DNA from: Myxococcales bacterium
GTDB lineage: Bacteria > Myxococcota > Myxococcia > Myxococcales > Myxococcaceae
NCBI GenBank assembly: GCA_016191815.1
Contig: JACPVI010000081.1
Span: forward strand, 124,001-188,000
Direction: 5' to 3'
Length of the DNA: 64,000 nucleotides
The notes under the pieces were generated by a model. It was given only the letters and a program-made list of their open reading frames with translations, made no database searches and was not told where the DNA came from. The position numbers and the translations under genes are program-made. This document shows, one piece after another, positions 27,334 to 35,653 of this stretch (position 1 is its first letter; each line of letters opens with the position of its first letter).

Positions 27334-29178
27334 ATGCCCGAACGCGACCCCGTCATCGGAATCGACCTGGGCACCACCAACAGCGTGGTGGCCACCGTCC
27401 AGGGGAACCAGCCGGTGGTGATCAAGAACCGCACCGGCCACAACCTCACCCCTTCGGTGGTGGCCTTCTCGAAGACCGGCAAGCGGCTGGTGGGGCAGAT
27501 CGCCAAGCGGCAGGCGATCACCAACGCCCAGGACACCGTCTACGCCTCGAAGCGGCTGCTCGGGCGGAAGTTCTCCTCCACCCAGGTGCAGGAGGCGATG
27601 AAGCACCTCTCCTACCAGATCGTCTGCGGCGAGCACGACGACATCCGGGTCCGGCTTGGGGGGAGGGACATCTCCCTCCCGGAGATCTCGGCGATGATCC
27701 TGGCGGAGCTCAAGCAGGACGCCGAGGCGTACTTCAACCAGCCGGTCGCCAAGGCGGTGGTGACGGTGCCCGCCTACTTCAACGACGGGCAGCGGCAGGC
27801 CACCAAGGACGCGGGGAAGATCGCCGGGCTGGAGGTCTTGCGGATCATCAACGAGCCGACCGCGGCGGCGCTCGCCTACGGCTTCGGCAAGACGGTGAAC
27901 GGGAAGATCGCGGTGTACGACCTGGGCGGGGGCACCTTCGACGCCTCGGTGCTGGAGGTCGGCAGCGGCGTCTTCGACGTGGTGGCCACCGGCGGCGACA
28001 GCTATCTGGGGGGAGAAGACTTCGACAACCGCATCATCGAGTGGCTGGTGTTCGGCTTCGCCAAGGAGCACGGAGTCGACCTGCGCAAGGACCGGATGGC
28101 CCTCCAGCGCCTCAAGGACGGGGCGGAGAAGGCGAAGATCGAGCTGTCCACGGTGAAGGAGGCGCAGATCAACCTCCCCTTCATCTGCACCCCTCCGGGA
28201 GGCGGGGCGGCGCTCCACCTGCAGCGCGCGCTCACCCGCGACAAGCTCGAAGAGCTGACCGCCGACCTGTGCGACCGCACCCTCTCCATCGCCGAGCAGG
28301 TCCTGGCGGAGGCCAAGGTCAAGCCGGCCGACCTCAAGGAGATCATCCTGGTCGGAGGGATGACCCGGATGCCGAAGGTGGTGGAGGCGGTGAAGCGCTA
28401 CTTCAAGCGCGAGCCCTGCAAGGGCGTCCACCCCGACGAGGTGGTGGCCCTGGGCGCGGCGGTGCAGGCCAACGCCCTCACCTCGGAAGAGGCGCAGGTC
28501 CTCCTCCTCGACGTCACTCCTCAGAGCCTGGGAGTGGCCATCGCCGGTGGGTACACGCGCCGGCTCATCCCCAAGAACACCACCGTGCCAACCTCGGTCT
28601 CCGAGGCCTTCAACACCTCCAAGGACAACCAGACCTCGGTGAAGATCATGGTCTTGCAGGGCGAGAACGAGGTCGCCCACCAGAACGAGCTTTTGGGGGA
28701 GTTCGTCCTCACCGGGCTGCGGCAGGCCAAGCGGGGAGAGGTGGAGATCGAGGTCACCTTCGAGATCAACTCCGACGGCATCGTGTCGGTCTCGGCGAAG
28801 GACCGGGAGACGGGACAGCGCCAGTCGATCACCGTCACGGCCTCCGGCGGCCTGACCGAGGAGGAGCTGAAGCGGATCATGGAGGAGCAGGGGGACTACC
28901 TGCTCGAAGCGAAGATGGGCGATGAGCTGAAGGCCAAGAGGGCCGAGCTCGAGGCGCTGATCAACGAGGTGGGCCAGCTCCTTCCGCGGGTGCAGAAGAT
29001 CACCGACGGCTCGGAGTTCGGGGTCGACGCGGTCGCGAAGGCGGTCAAGCACGTGGAGGCGGGCAAGCGGGCCCTGGAGGGCGGGGCGCTCTCCGCGGTG
29101 ACCGAGGCCCACGACCAGCTCTCGCGGACCTTGAACCTTTTCCGGGGCGTGGTCCAGAGGATCGGAAGCGTGCGGTAG
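27334..29178 (+). CDS. dnaK: Hsp70/DnaK paralogue
   Basis: 614 residues. The nucleotide-binding domain has IGIDLGTTNSVVA, AVVTVPAYFNDGQRQATKDAG, NEPTAAALAYG, VYDLGGGTFDAS and ILVGGMTRMPKV. The substrate-binding domain begins at ~385 (LLDVTPQSLGVAIAGG). The C-terminal lid is short and lacks the EEVD-like acidic tail of housekeeping DnaK. It contains few Lys-rich linkers and ends VVQRIGSVR. No grpE or canonical dnaJ is adjacent; instead it lies between a J-domain/TPR gene and a TPR gene that abuts it with no gap. Specialised DnaK paralogues (SglK, StkA) affect social motility and fibril polysaccharide in Myxococcus xanthus; whether this is one of them cannot be decided here. Confidence 0.95.
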   Translation: MPERDPVIGIDLGTTNSVVATVQGNQPVVIKNRTGHNLTPSVVAFSKTGKRLVGQIAKRQAITNAQDTVYASKRLLGRKFSSTQVQEAMKHLSYQIVCGEHDDIRVRLGGRDISLPEISAMILAELKQDAEAYFNQPVAKAVVTVPAYFNDGQRQATKDAGKIAGLEVLRIINEPTAAALAYGFGKTVNGKIAVYDLGGGTFDASVLEVGSGVFDVVATGGDSYLGGEDFDNRIIEWLVFGFAKEHGVDLRKDRMALQRLKDGAEKAKIELSTVKEAQINLPFICTPPGGGAALHLQRALTRDKLEELTADLCDRTLSIAEQVLAEAKVKPADLKEIILVGGMTRMPKVVEAVKRYFKREPCKGVHPDEVVALGAAVQANALTSEEAQVLLLDVTPQSLGVAIAGGYTRRLIPKNTTVPTSVSEAFNTSKDNQTSVKIMVLQGENEVAHQNELLGEFVLTGLRQAKRGEVEIEVTFEINSDGIVSVSAKDRETGQRQSITVTASGGLTEEELKRIMEEQGDYLLEAKMGDELKAKRAELEALINEVGQLLPRVQKITDGSEFGVDAVAKAVKHVEAGKRALEGGALSAVTEAHDQLSRTLNLFRGVVQRIGSVR

Positions 29179-30249
29179 ATGAGCTCGCAGCGCGCAGCAC
29201 AGCTGGTGGAAGCCGGCGTCTGGCTCCGGCTCTCGGGCGATTACGACGGGGCCAGGCGCCTGTTCGAGCAGGCGCTCAAGGTGGACCCGGCCAACGCCAG
29301 GGCGAAGAGCTTGCTGGACCAGCCGCCTCCCCCACCGCCCACCGCTCCGCCGGTGGCGGACGAGGTGCTGCCGCCGCAGGATCCGGCGTCGCCGTCGGTG
29401 TTCCGAGTCCAAGGGGCCCAAGCGGCGGATCCATTCCGGCGGCCTGAGAAGAAGGAAGGGACTCGAGCCACTCCGATCGAGCTGGACTGGGGGATCGCCA
29501 TCGGGCACCCGGCCGAGATCCCCGCGCCCCCCACCGCCGCGCCGCACCAGGAGAATGCGGCAAGCGCCGCACCGGGCCCCTTGGTCGAGCGCATCGCCCC
29601 CGCGCCGGACTTGCTCAGCGACTTCCAGGTGCTGGCGGAACCGCCGAGATCGGCCGGCTCCGCCCCCGACGATATCTTGGTAGAGGTGGAGCTGGAGCCG
29701 GCCCACCGCCAGGCGATCGAGTTCGCCGAGGGGGCCCAGAGCGCCTGGGACTCGAAGAGCAACCCAGGGGTGCACCTGGGGGCGATCCAGTCCCAGGGGG
29801 CGTCGGCGCTGGATCTGCTCAGCGCTCCTCCGTCGCCGCCACCGTTGCCTCGCCAGGCCACTCCGCGCGAAGAGGTGCGGACGCTCCTGCGCGGCGCCAA
29901 GGACCTGCTCGACCTCGACGATCATTCGGGCGCGATGGACCTCATCCTCAAGGCGCAGGCATTGGCACCGGACGACCCCGAGGTCCAGGCGATGCGGGAC
30001 AACAGCGAACGGGTGCTCCTGGTGATGTTCGAGTCGCGGCTGGGGAGCCTGTCCGCCGTCCCCAGGGTGAAGCTCAAGGAGGACGAGATCATCTGGCTCA
30101 ACCTCGATCACCGCGCGGGCTTCGTGCTGGCGCAGATCGACGGCTCGGTGTCCTTCGAGGACCTCTTCTCGCTCTCCGGGATGTCCCGGCTGGACACCGC
30201 GCGCATCCTCTCCCAGTTGGTCGAGGAAGGGGTGGTGTCCGCGGCGTAG
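29179..30249 (+). CDS. TPR protein partnering the DnaK paralogue
   Basis: 356 residues. The ATG directly follows the DnaK stop codon with zero spacing. A TPR unit at the N-terminus (~5-45, GVWLRLSGDYDGARRLFEQALKVDP) is followed by a long Pro/Ala-rich disordered linker (~48-225). Further TPR-like helices (~230-285) precede a C-terminal helical module (~300-356: AGFVLAQIDGSVSFEDLFS LSGMSRLDTARILSQL). That last module aligns with the N-terminal module of the J-protein encoded upstream. Probably a co-chaperone or client adaptor; no catalytic motif is seen. Confidence 0.85.
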   Translation: MSSQRAAQLVEAGVWLRLSGDYDGARRLFEQALKVDPANARAKSLLDQPPPPPPTAPPVADEVLPPQDPASPSVFRVQGAQAADPFRRPEKKEGTRATPIELDWGIAIGHPAEIPAPPTAAPHQENAASAAPGPLVERIAPAPDLLSDFQVLAEPPRSAGSAPDDILVEVELEPAHRQAIEFAEGAQSAWDSKSNPGVHLGAIQSQGASALDLLSAPPSPPPLPRQATPREEVRTLLRGAKDLLDLDDHSGAMDLILKAQALAPDDPEVQAMRDNSERVLLVMFESRLGSLSAVPRVKLKEDEIIWLNLDHRAGFVLAQIDGSVSFEDLFSLSGMSRLDTARILSQLVEEGVVSAA

Positions 30250-30252
30250 CGC

Positions 30253-30735
30253 TCAGCCCTGGCGGATGACCGCGGTCCAAGTACCCCGGACCACCAGCTT
30301 GCCCTTTTGGTTTCGCGACTCGGTGACGACCACCACGAAGTCCTTGCCGGCCTTCTCGTAGATCTGGGTGACGGTTCCGGTGGTGGTCATCACGTCGCCC
30401 GGGTGGATCGCGTCGAACAGCTCGAACTCCTGCTCGCCGTGCACCAGCATGAGCAGGTTGATGCCCAGCTCCGGGTCGGTGACCGCCTGGCCGAAGGGCG
30501 CCATGGCGAAGGTGACCGGGAAGGTGGGGAAGGCGATCGGCTTTCCGTACGGGCTGTCCTTGGCGACCTGCTCATCGAACAGGAGCGGGTTGAGGCCGGA
30601 GGGTGCGCTGGCGCCGAAGCTCGAGGTGGGAACGCCGCCGCCCACCGCGTAGGCGAACTCGCGCATCTTCTCCAGCCCGACCTCGTAGCGGGTCGGCCCG
30701 TACTTCTTTCCGATGTGCCTCTGGTCGATCGGCAT
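30253..30735 (-). CDS. MaoC-like hotdog dehydratase, N-terminal-domain type (HadA/HadC-like)
   Basis: 160 residues. The pattern matches the non-catalytic hotdog subunit family (FAS1-type dehydratase N-terminal domain): HIGKKYGPTRYEVGLEKMREFAYAVG, LLFDEQV, FAMAPF, HGEQEFELFDAIHPGDVM. It overlaps the end of the catalytic-type subunit gene by one base (TGATG), so the two should form a heterodimer. Mycobacterial HadAB does this in the FAS-II 3-hydroxyacyl-ACP dehydration step; here the substrate could be acyl-CoA or acyl-ACP. It converges on the TPR gene, 3 bp apart. Confidence 0.88.
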   Translation of the reverse strand: MPIDQRHIGKKYGPTRYEVGLEKMREFAYAVGGGVPTSSFGASAPSGLNPLLFDEQVAKDSPYGKPIAFPTFPVTFAMAPFGQAVTDPELGINLLMLVHGEQEFELFDAIHPGDVMTTTGTVTQIYEKAGKDFVVVVTESRNQKGKLVVRGTWTAVIRQG

Positions 30736-31130
30736 CAGCCCACCCTCGCCTCGACGACTGCGTTCTTCAGCACCTCTTCGCCCTTCTGGTTCTTGGCGCT
30801 GATCTCCATCACCAGCTTGCCCCCCTCGGTGCTCGCCACCCGGCCCTCGTAGGTGATGGTGTCATCGACCATCACCGGCTTGGAGAAGCGGACCTTGGCC
30901 CGGGTGATGCGGCCGGGGTCTCCGACGAAGTTGACTGCGGCCTCCACCGCCCAGGCCATGGTGCACAGGCCCTGGAGGATGTTGCCTCCGAGCCCGGCCA
31001 TCATCCCCACCTCCTTGTCGATGTGGATGGGGTTGAAATCGCCCGAGGCGCCCGCGTAGTAGAGGGGCCGATACTTGTCGCACTCGCGGACGTGGCGGAA
31101 GGTGTCGCCGACCTTGAATTCCCGTGCCAT
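30735..31130 (-). CDS. MaoC-like dehydratase, catalytic hotdog subunit (HadB-like)
   Basis: 131 residues. The hydratase-2 catalytic segment is present: YAGASGDFNPIHIDKEVG, with the conserved Asp and His and the overlying G-x-I-L-QG helix (GGNILQGLCTMAW). It is transcribed first in the pair, followed by the HadA/C-like subunit with a TGATG overlap. Predicted (R)-3-hydroxyacyl thioester dehydratase in fatty-acid or polyketide metabolism. Confidence 0.9.
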   Translation of the reverse strand: MAREFKVGDTFRHVRECDKYRPLYYAGASGDFNPIHIDKEVGMMAGLGGNILQGLCTMAWAVEAAVNFVGDPGRITRAKVRFSKPVMVDDTITYEGRVASTEGGKLVMEISAKNQKGEEVLKNAVVEARVG

Positions 31131-31168
31131 GGGCGAGCGGTCTACCCGGCCCGGCCCGACGGTTCAAG

Positions 31169-31206
31169 TCCCCTCTCCCGCGCGCGGCAGAGCGTCAGGG
31201 TGAGGG
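31169..31206. repeat. Palindromic repeat-like element after the lipoprotein gene
   Basis: On the minus strand it reads CCCTCACCCTGACGCTCTGC followed by a GC-rich turn and GGGAGAGGGGA. It is a degenerate relative of the element at 16947-16985 and of the widespread CCCTCTCCC palindromes. It starts right after the stop codon of the lipoprotein gene and may end its transcript. Confidence 0.45.
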
Positions 31207-32133
31207 CTACTTCGCCCAGCGAACGAAGGTGAACGAGTAACTTCCGAGCTCCTTCTGCCCGTACAACACAAGGTAGACGGTCTCGTTCGCCTGCAGGTCG
31301 AAGTCGATGGTGCCCTGCTGCGCGGTCCACTTGGGCACGTCGGTCTTCCCTCCCGCATAGAGGGAGACCAATGGCGGAGCGGCCTTCGAGGTGTCGAGGC
31401 TGAGGCGGTAGTTCTGCCCGGTGGTGCCGGAGAAGGAGAACCAGTCCTGGTCGCCGGTGTATTCGAAGCGGCCGTTGATGGCCGACTCCGCCTGGCCGTA
31501 CACCGTGGCGGCGATGGCGGTGGCCTCCTGGGGGCCGTCGCCGTGGTCCTCGAGGCCGGTGGTGGCGAAGGTCATGGTGTAGCCTGCCACGGCCACCGAG
31601 GGGTCGAGCGGAGACTGCGACACCCGGAAGTAGTGCGGCGCGGTGGCGCGCGCCTTGACCGCCAGCTGCGCCTTGCCGGTGCGCTCGTCCGAGGCGAGCC
31701 ACACTCCCCCCTGATCGAACAGGTCGGCGCGGGGGAGGAGCGCCCCTTCCGGCTTCACGGTGACGACGTAGACGTGCTTCGCGGTGCCGTCGAAGGTGAA
31801 GAAGTCGTAGTCGCCGATCGGATCGACCGTCTGGCTCCGCGGCGCGTCGCCGATCTTCACCGGCTTCGCGCGGGCCATGCAGTCGTCCGGTTCGGCGGTA
31901 TCGCCAGCGTGCTCGGGGCAGTTGGTGGAGCCGATCGGCTCGCAGGCGCCGGAGGGCCGGGCCACCAGCCCCTCGCCGCACAGGCACCGCGCGTTGCCGT
32001 CTTCGTTCACGCAGCGGGTGCGGCCCAGCTCGGTGCACGGGCTCTTGCCGCCCAGATTGCACGGGTCGGCCGGCGGCGGCTTCTGGATCACGCAGCCCAC
32101 CGCCAGCGCCAGTATCAACGCCAGGTTTCTCAT
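31207..32133 (-). CDS. Lipoprotein with EGF-like segment and two pre-peptidase-type beta domains
   Basis: 308 residues. Signal MRNLALILALAVGC gives lipidation at Cys14. A Cys-rich EGF-like stretch (~25-75; CNLGGKSPCTELGRTRCVN, CLCGEGL) is typical of Myxococcota lipoproteins. Two domains follow, each with the pre-peptidase C-terminal (PPC) pattern: DPIGDYDFFTFDG...YVVTVKPEG and YTGDQDWFSFSGTTGQNYRLSL. PPC domains occur in secreted proteases as carbohydrate-binding-like modules, but no protease is present here. Surface or periplasmic role unknown. Confidence 0.82.
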   Translation of the reverse strand: MRNLALILALAVGCVIQKPPPADPCNLGGKSPCTELGRTRCVNEDGNARCLCGEGLVARPSGACEPIGSTNCPEHAGDTAEPDDCMARAKPVKIGDAPRSQTVDPIGDYDFFTFDGTAKHVYVVTVKPEGALLPRADLFDQGGVWLASDERTGKAQLAVKARATAPHYFRVSQSPLDPSVAVAGYTMTFATTGLEDHGDGPQEATAIAATVYGQAESAINGRFEYTGDQDWFSFSGTTGQNYRLSLDTSKAAPPLVSLYAGGKTDVPKWTAQQGTIDFDLQANETVYLVLYGQKELGSYSFTFVRWAK

Positions 32134-32181
32134 TTTCCCCTCAGTCTACTTCGGCCTTCCGCTCGCGCGTGGGCTCCTGGC

Positions 32182-33315
32182 TCAGTCGGCCGAACGCGCG
32201 GGGCGGTCGAGCGGATCATCCACCTCGTCGGCGGTCTCTCTCCGCTTGCGGTAGTACTCCTTCACGTAGCCGACCAGCTTGTCGAGGTAGCTCGACAGCG
32301 GCGGGCAGCGGATGCCGGTGCCGTCCAACAGCTCCAGGGCGTTGCGGCAGTTGTAGATGGCGAGGTGGTTCACGTAGTTGATCGCCGCGCGCTGCGGCCG
32401 GGCCAGCTTCTCCAGCACCGGCAGCCGGAGCATCACGTCGGCGGCCTTGGCCGAGAGGGTGAACTTGGGCAGCCGCTTGTGCGCCTTCTCGGCGATCAGC
32501 TCGTAGACGCGACGCGCGCTCATCGGGTTGGGGTCCACCAGGTGCAGCGTGCGTCCGACCGCCCGCTCGTCCTTCGAGATGTGCCACACCGCCGACACCA
32601 GATAGTCCACCGGCACCACGTTGAGCGGCGCCACCCCGTTGCCGGGAAGAGGCAGGGGCATCACCAGCGGCGACATCACCAGGAGGATGCCGAGGTAGTA
32701 CGGCCCCTCGAAGCGGTCGATCTCCCCGGTGCGCGAGTCGCCCACCACCGAGCAGGGGCGGTAGATGGTCACCGGCAGGCTGGAGGCGGCCCGCTGCACC
32801 AGCTTCTCCGCCTGGAACTTGCTCTCCTCGTAGGGGTTGCGGAAGGACTGGCCGCAGTCCAGCTCGTCCTCCGCGATCACCCCCACCCTGTCCCCCGACA
32901 CGTAGCAGGTGGAGAAGTAATTGAGCCGGCGGAGCCGCTCGCAGTCCTTGGCCAGCTCGAGCACGTTGCGGGTGCCGTCCACGTTGACCCGGAAAGAGGT
33001 CTCCTTCGGCGCGCCGAGGTACTGGATGGCGGCGAGGTGGAAGATGTCCGTCACCGTGCGGCAGAGCCTCTGGTATTCCTCCCCCGAGAGCCCGAGGTGC
33101 ATGTCGACGATGTCGCCGGTGAGCAGCTCCACCCGCCCGCCGGGAAGCTTGGAGACGTACCTCCGGGCCTCCTTGAGGAACTTGGGCTGCACGAGCAGGT
33201 AGATCCGGCCTGACCGGTCGCGGTCCGCGATGTGCTGCACGAGCCGCTTCCCGATGAAGCCCGGGTATCCGGTGACGAAGTAGGTGCGGCCGCTCGGCCC
33301 TCGCTCCTCGCTCAT
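32182..33315 (-). CDS. Extended SDR, NAD(P)-binding fatty-acyl-reductase/epimerase-like protein
   Basis: 377 residues. The N-terminal Rossmann motif is TGYPGFIGKRL (GxxGxxG). FHLAAIQYLG, the Ser/Tyr/Lys catalytic set with YEESKFQAE, and YRPCSVVGDSRTGEIDRFEGPYY are those of the thioester-reductase/male-sterility group of extended SDRs. A substrate-binding C-terminal half follows (~230-377). Such proteins reduce activated carboxylates or modify nucleotide sugars and lipids; the substrate is not readable from sequence. The ATG overlaps the coaE stop (ATGA), so it is translated after coaE. Confidence 0.85.
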   Translation of the reverse strand: MSEERGPSGRTYFVTGYPGFIGKRLVQHIADRDRSGRIYLLVQPKFLKEARRYVSKLPGGRVELLTGDIVDMHLGLSGEEYQRLCRTVTDIFHLAAIQYLGAPKETSFRVNVDGTRNVLELAKDCERLRRLNYFSTCYVSGDRVGVIAEDELDCGQSFRNPYEESKFQAEKLVQRAASSLPVTIYRPCSVVGDSRTGEIDRFEGPYYLGILLVMSPLVMPLPLPGNGVAPLNVVPVDYLVSAVWHISKDERAVGRTLHLVDPNPMSARRVYELIAEKAHKRLPKFTLSAKAADVMLRLPVLEKLARPQRAAINYVNHLAIYNCRNALELLDGTGIRCPPLSSYLDKLVGYVKEYYRKRRETADEVDDPLDRPARSAD

Positions 33316-33938
33316 CTGTCTCCTCGGAGTGGCTCGAGCTGGCGCCAGATCTGCTCGACCTGGGCGCGAGTGTGGTCGAGGCTTCGGGAGTTGTCGACCA
33401 CCCAGGTCGCGACCCTCCGCTTCTCGTCAAGTGGCAGCTGGGAGGAAAGGCGCGCCTCCGCCTGCTCGCGGCTCAGCCCGTCGCGGCGCATCACCCGCTC
33501 GAGCTGCTGCTCGCGCTCCGCCACCACCAGGATCACCCCGTCCATCCACTCGTGGATGCGGTTCTCGATGAGGAGGGGCGCGTCGTAGATCACCAGCCCG
33601 ACGCCCCGGGCAGAAAGCTGCCGGATCCTCTCCGCCACCGCTTCGTGGATCCGCGGGTGGACGATGGCGTTCAAGGCCGCGCGCTCGCGCTCGTCGGCGA
33701 ACACCCTCTCTCCGAGCTTCTTCCGGTCCAACCGGCCCGATTCGTCCACCGTCCCGGGGAAGCGGCGGGCGATCTCCTCCAGCGCGGGCTTGCCGGGCTC
33801 GACCACGTCGCGGGCGAGCTGGTCGGCGTCGATCACCTCCGCGCCCAGCGAGCGCAGCATCGCGCTCACGGTGCTCTTTCCGCTGGCGATGCCGCCGGTG
33901 AGGCCGATGAGCCGGGGAAAGCCCGCCTGTGCTCCCAT
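33312..33938 (-). CDS. coaE: Dephospho-CoA kinase
   Basis: 208 residues from ATG 33938. P-loop GLTGGIASGKST at 12-23; GAEVIDADQLAR binds the CoA moiety; VYDAPLLIEN (written VIYDAPLLIEN), RDGLSREQAEARLSSQLPLDEKRR and WVVDNS are the lid and adenosine-binding motifs. It performs the last step of CoA synthesis. It starts 5 bp after the small exported-protein gene and its stop overlaps the SDR start. Confidence 0.95.
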   Translation of the reverse strand: MGAQAGFPRLIGLTGGIASGKSTVSAMLRSLGAEVIDADQLARDVVEPGKPALEEIARRFPGTVDESGRLDRKKLGERVFADERERAALNAIVHPRIHEAVAERIRQLSARGVGLVIYDAPLLIENRIHEWMDGVILVVAEREQQLERVMRRDGLSREQAEARLSSQLPLDEKRRVATWVVDNSRSLDHTRAQVEQIWRQLEPLRGDR

Positions 33939-33943
33939 CGCGC

Positions 33944-34405
33944 TCACTTCTTCGCCGGCTGGAAGACGAACGACTGCACCGTCTTGCCGTCCTCGTTGAA
34001 GAAGATGGCCAGCCCCAGCGCGGAGTAGAGGAAGTAGGTGCGCGGGCCGGACGACTTCTTCTGGTAGCACGGCTCCTTCGGAGGCGCTCCCTCGGGGCAG
34101 GCGCGGCCGTAGGTGCTCTCGATCGCCTGGCGGCCGATCAAAGGCGCGGGGAAGACGTCGATCCGGTCCACCAGCTTGGTGGCCAGGTCGACCCGGAACT
34201 GGGCCTGCACGGTGCCGCGGATGGCCTGCTTCTGGAGGTAGGCGAGGATCTCCTTTCCCTCCTTCTTGATCGTCCTGGTGGGTAGGCCGAACTTGAGCAC
34301 CACGTCGTCCCGGCGGGCGACGCCCGGTTCGATCCCATGCCACGGCTTGGCGAGCGCGGCGCCGGAGAAGAGGAGACAGAGCACGCCTACCCATCGCATG
34401 CCCAC
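33944..34405 (-). CDS. Small exported protein, BamE/SmpA-like hint
   Basis: 153 residues (or 151 from the second Met at 34399). Signal MRWVGVLCLLFSGAALA. The mature part starts HGIEPGVARRDDVVLKFGLPTR, which resembles the G-x-S...V...LG.P repeat opening of BamE/SmpA-like outer-membrane proteins, then beta-rich sequence with two Cys. I cannot assign a family with certainty. It leads the minus-strand run ending with coaE and the SDR gene and is divergent from the tetrahaem cytochrome gene. Confidence 0.7.
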   Translation of the reverse strand: MGMRWVGVLCLLFSGAALAKPWHGIEPGVARRDDVVLKFGLPTRTIKKEGKEILAYLQKQAIRGTVQAQFRVDLATKLVDRIDVFPAPLIGRQAIESTYGRACPEGAPPKEPCYQKKSSGPRTYFLYSALGLAIFFNEDGKTVQSFVFQPAKK

Positions 34406-34489
34406 GTCCTACCCAATCTCGTGGAGCGGCGACAACTCCGGGTTTTGCTTGCCCGAGCAGCCGCCTTGGTGGCGTAAGCTCAAGCTCCC

Positions 34490-34960
34490 ATGCGGGCCGG
34501 TCTCCTCGCCCTGTCGCTGCTCTGCGGCTCCACCGCCGCGGCCTACGGCTTCGTCGGCCCGGAGAGCTGCAAGGCCTGCCACCCCGAGGCCTACCAGAAG
34601 TGGAAGCAGGCCAAGCACTCCCGCGCCAAGGACTCGCTGTCGCCCGCACAGCAGAAGGACGCGCGCTGCCTCACCTGCCACTCCCCCGACGAGGCCGACC
34701 AGCAAGTGCCCCATGTGAGCTGCGAGACCTGCCACGGCGGAGGCCAGTACTACTCCGCCCGCTACGTGATGAGAGACCCCGAGCTGGTCCGCCTCGCCGG
34801 CCTCGCGGATCCCAGCGAGAAGGCCTGCCGGACCTGCCACGACGCGTCCTCCCCCTCGCTCAAGGCCTTCGACTTCGTCGAGAAGCTGAAACTGATCGAC
34901 CACTGGTCCGCCGAGCGGGAGCGCCGCAAGGCGGCCCGCCCCACCCCGAAGAAGAAGTGA
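34490..34960 (+). CDS. Small tetrahaem cytochrome c (c554-like), periplasmic
   Basis: 156 residues with a signal peptide (MRAGLLALSLLCGSTAAAYG). Four CxxCH motifs bind haem c covalently: CKACH (27-31), CLTCH (60-64), CETCH (78-82) and CRTCH (113-117). The pattern FVGPESCKACHPEAYQKWKQAKHSRA is that of the cytochrome c554/c' family, which passes electrons in periplasmic redox chains. Its stop codon overlaps the GTG of engB (GTGA). The C-terminus is Lys/Arg-rich (RRKAARPTPKKK). Confidence 0.9.
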   Translation: MRAGLLALSLLCGSTAAAYGFVGPESCKACHPEAYQKWKQAKHSRAKDSLSPAQQKDARCLTCHSPDEADQQVPHVSCETCHGGGQYYSARYVMRDPELVRLAGLADPSEKACRTCHDASSPSLKAFDFVEKLKLIDHWSAERERRKAARPTPKKK

Positions 34961-35583
34961 TCCAGGTCCTCGACGCGCGATTTGTCTCGAGCGCGGTCGC
35001 GCCCGAGGGCTACCCCGGCGCCGACCGCCCCGAGGTCGCCTTCGTGGGCCGCTCCAACGTGGGCAAGTCTTCGATGATCAACGCCCTCACCGGGCGGAGG
35101 AAGCTGGTCCGCGTCTCCAACACCCCCGGCCGCACCCGCACCCTCAACTTCTTCGACGTGGAGCTGCGCAGGGACCAATCCCGCTACGCCCTGCGCCTGG
35201 CCGACCTCCCCGGCTACGGCTACGCCAAAGCCTCCAAAGCTGACCGCTCCATCTGGCATCAGATGATCTCCACCTACCTGGAAAAGAGGCAGGCCCTCCG
35301 GGCGGTGGTCAGCATCGTGGACGCCGAGGTCGGCCCCACCGGCGACGATGTGCAAACGCTCGATTATCTTGTGGAAAAGGCGCCGCTCATCCTGGTGGTG
35401 GGCACCAAGCTGGACAGGCTTCCGAAGGCCAAGAGAAAGCCGCGGCTCCAAGAGATCGCCAGCCGGCTCGAGGTGCCCGAGGTGCTTCCCTTCTCGGCCA
35501 CCGAGAAAACCGGGGTGGAGGAGGTTTGGGCCGCGCTGCTGGAAGCGGTCTTCCCCGAGGGCGCGCCGGCATCGGTCAGTTGA
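34957..35583 (+). CDS. engB: Ribosome-biogenesis GTPase EngB (YihA/YsxC)
   Basis: 208 residues from GTG 34957, which overlaps the cytochrome stop by four bases. GTP-binding motifs: G1 GRSNVGKS (31-38), G2 TPGRTRTLNFF, G3 DLPGYGYAKAS, G4 TKLDR and G5-like FSATEKTG. It is required for 50S subunit assembly and essential in many bacteria. The coupling of an essential ribosome factor to a periplasmic cytochrome gene is unusual. Confidence 0.96.
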   Translation: MIQVLDARFVSSAVAPEGYPGADRPEVAFVGRSNVGKSSMINALTGRRKLVRVSNTPGRTRTLNFFDVELRRDQSRYALRLADLPGYGYAKASKADRSIWHQMISTYLEKRQALRAVVSIVDAEVGPTGDDVQTLDYLVEKAPLILVVGTKLDRLPKAKRKPRLQEIASRLEVPEVLPFSATEKTGVEEVWAALLEAVFPEGAPASVS

Positions 35584-35619
35584 CCGAGGCAATTCCGAGG
35601 GCGGACACTGCGATAACGA

Positions 35620-35641
35620 GAGGGGCCATAGGGGGCCCCTC
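35620..35641 (+). terminator. Hairpin between engB and the NHL-like lipoprotein
   Basis: GAGGGGCC (35620-35627) pairs with GGCCCCTC (35634-35641) across ATAGGG, 37 bp after the engB stop and 12 bp before the next ATG. The ribosome binding site CGAGGA (35642-35647) abuts its 3' arm. No T-tract, so it could be a weak terminator or an mRNA structure controlling the downstream start. Confidence 0.4.
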
Positions 35642-35653
35642 CGAGGATTTGTC

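Noticed and set aside
27301-30111. A 2.8-kb minus-strand open frame opposite dnaK and the TPR gene
   Set aside because: A composition artefact antisense to clear coding sequence; the translation is low-complexity without motifs.
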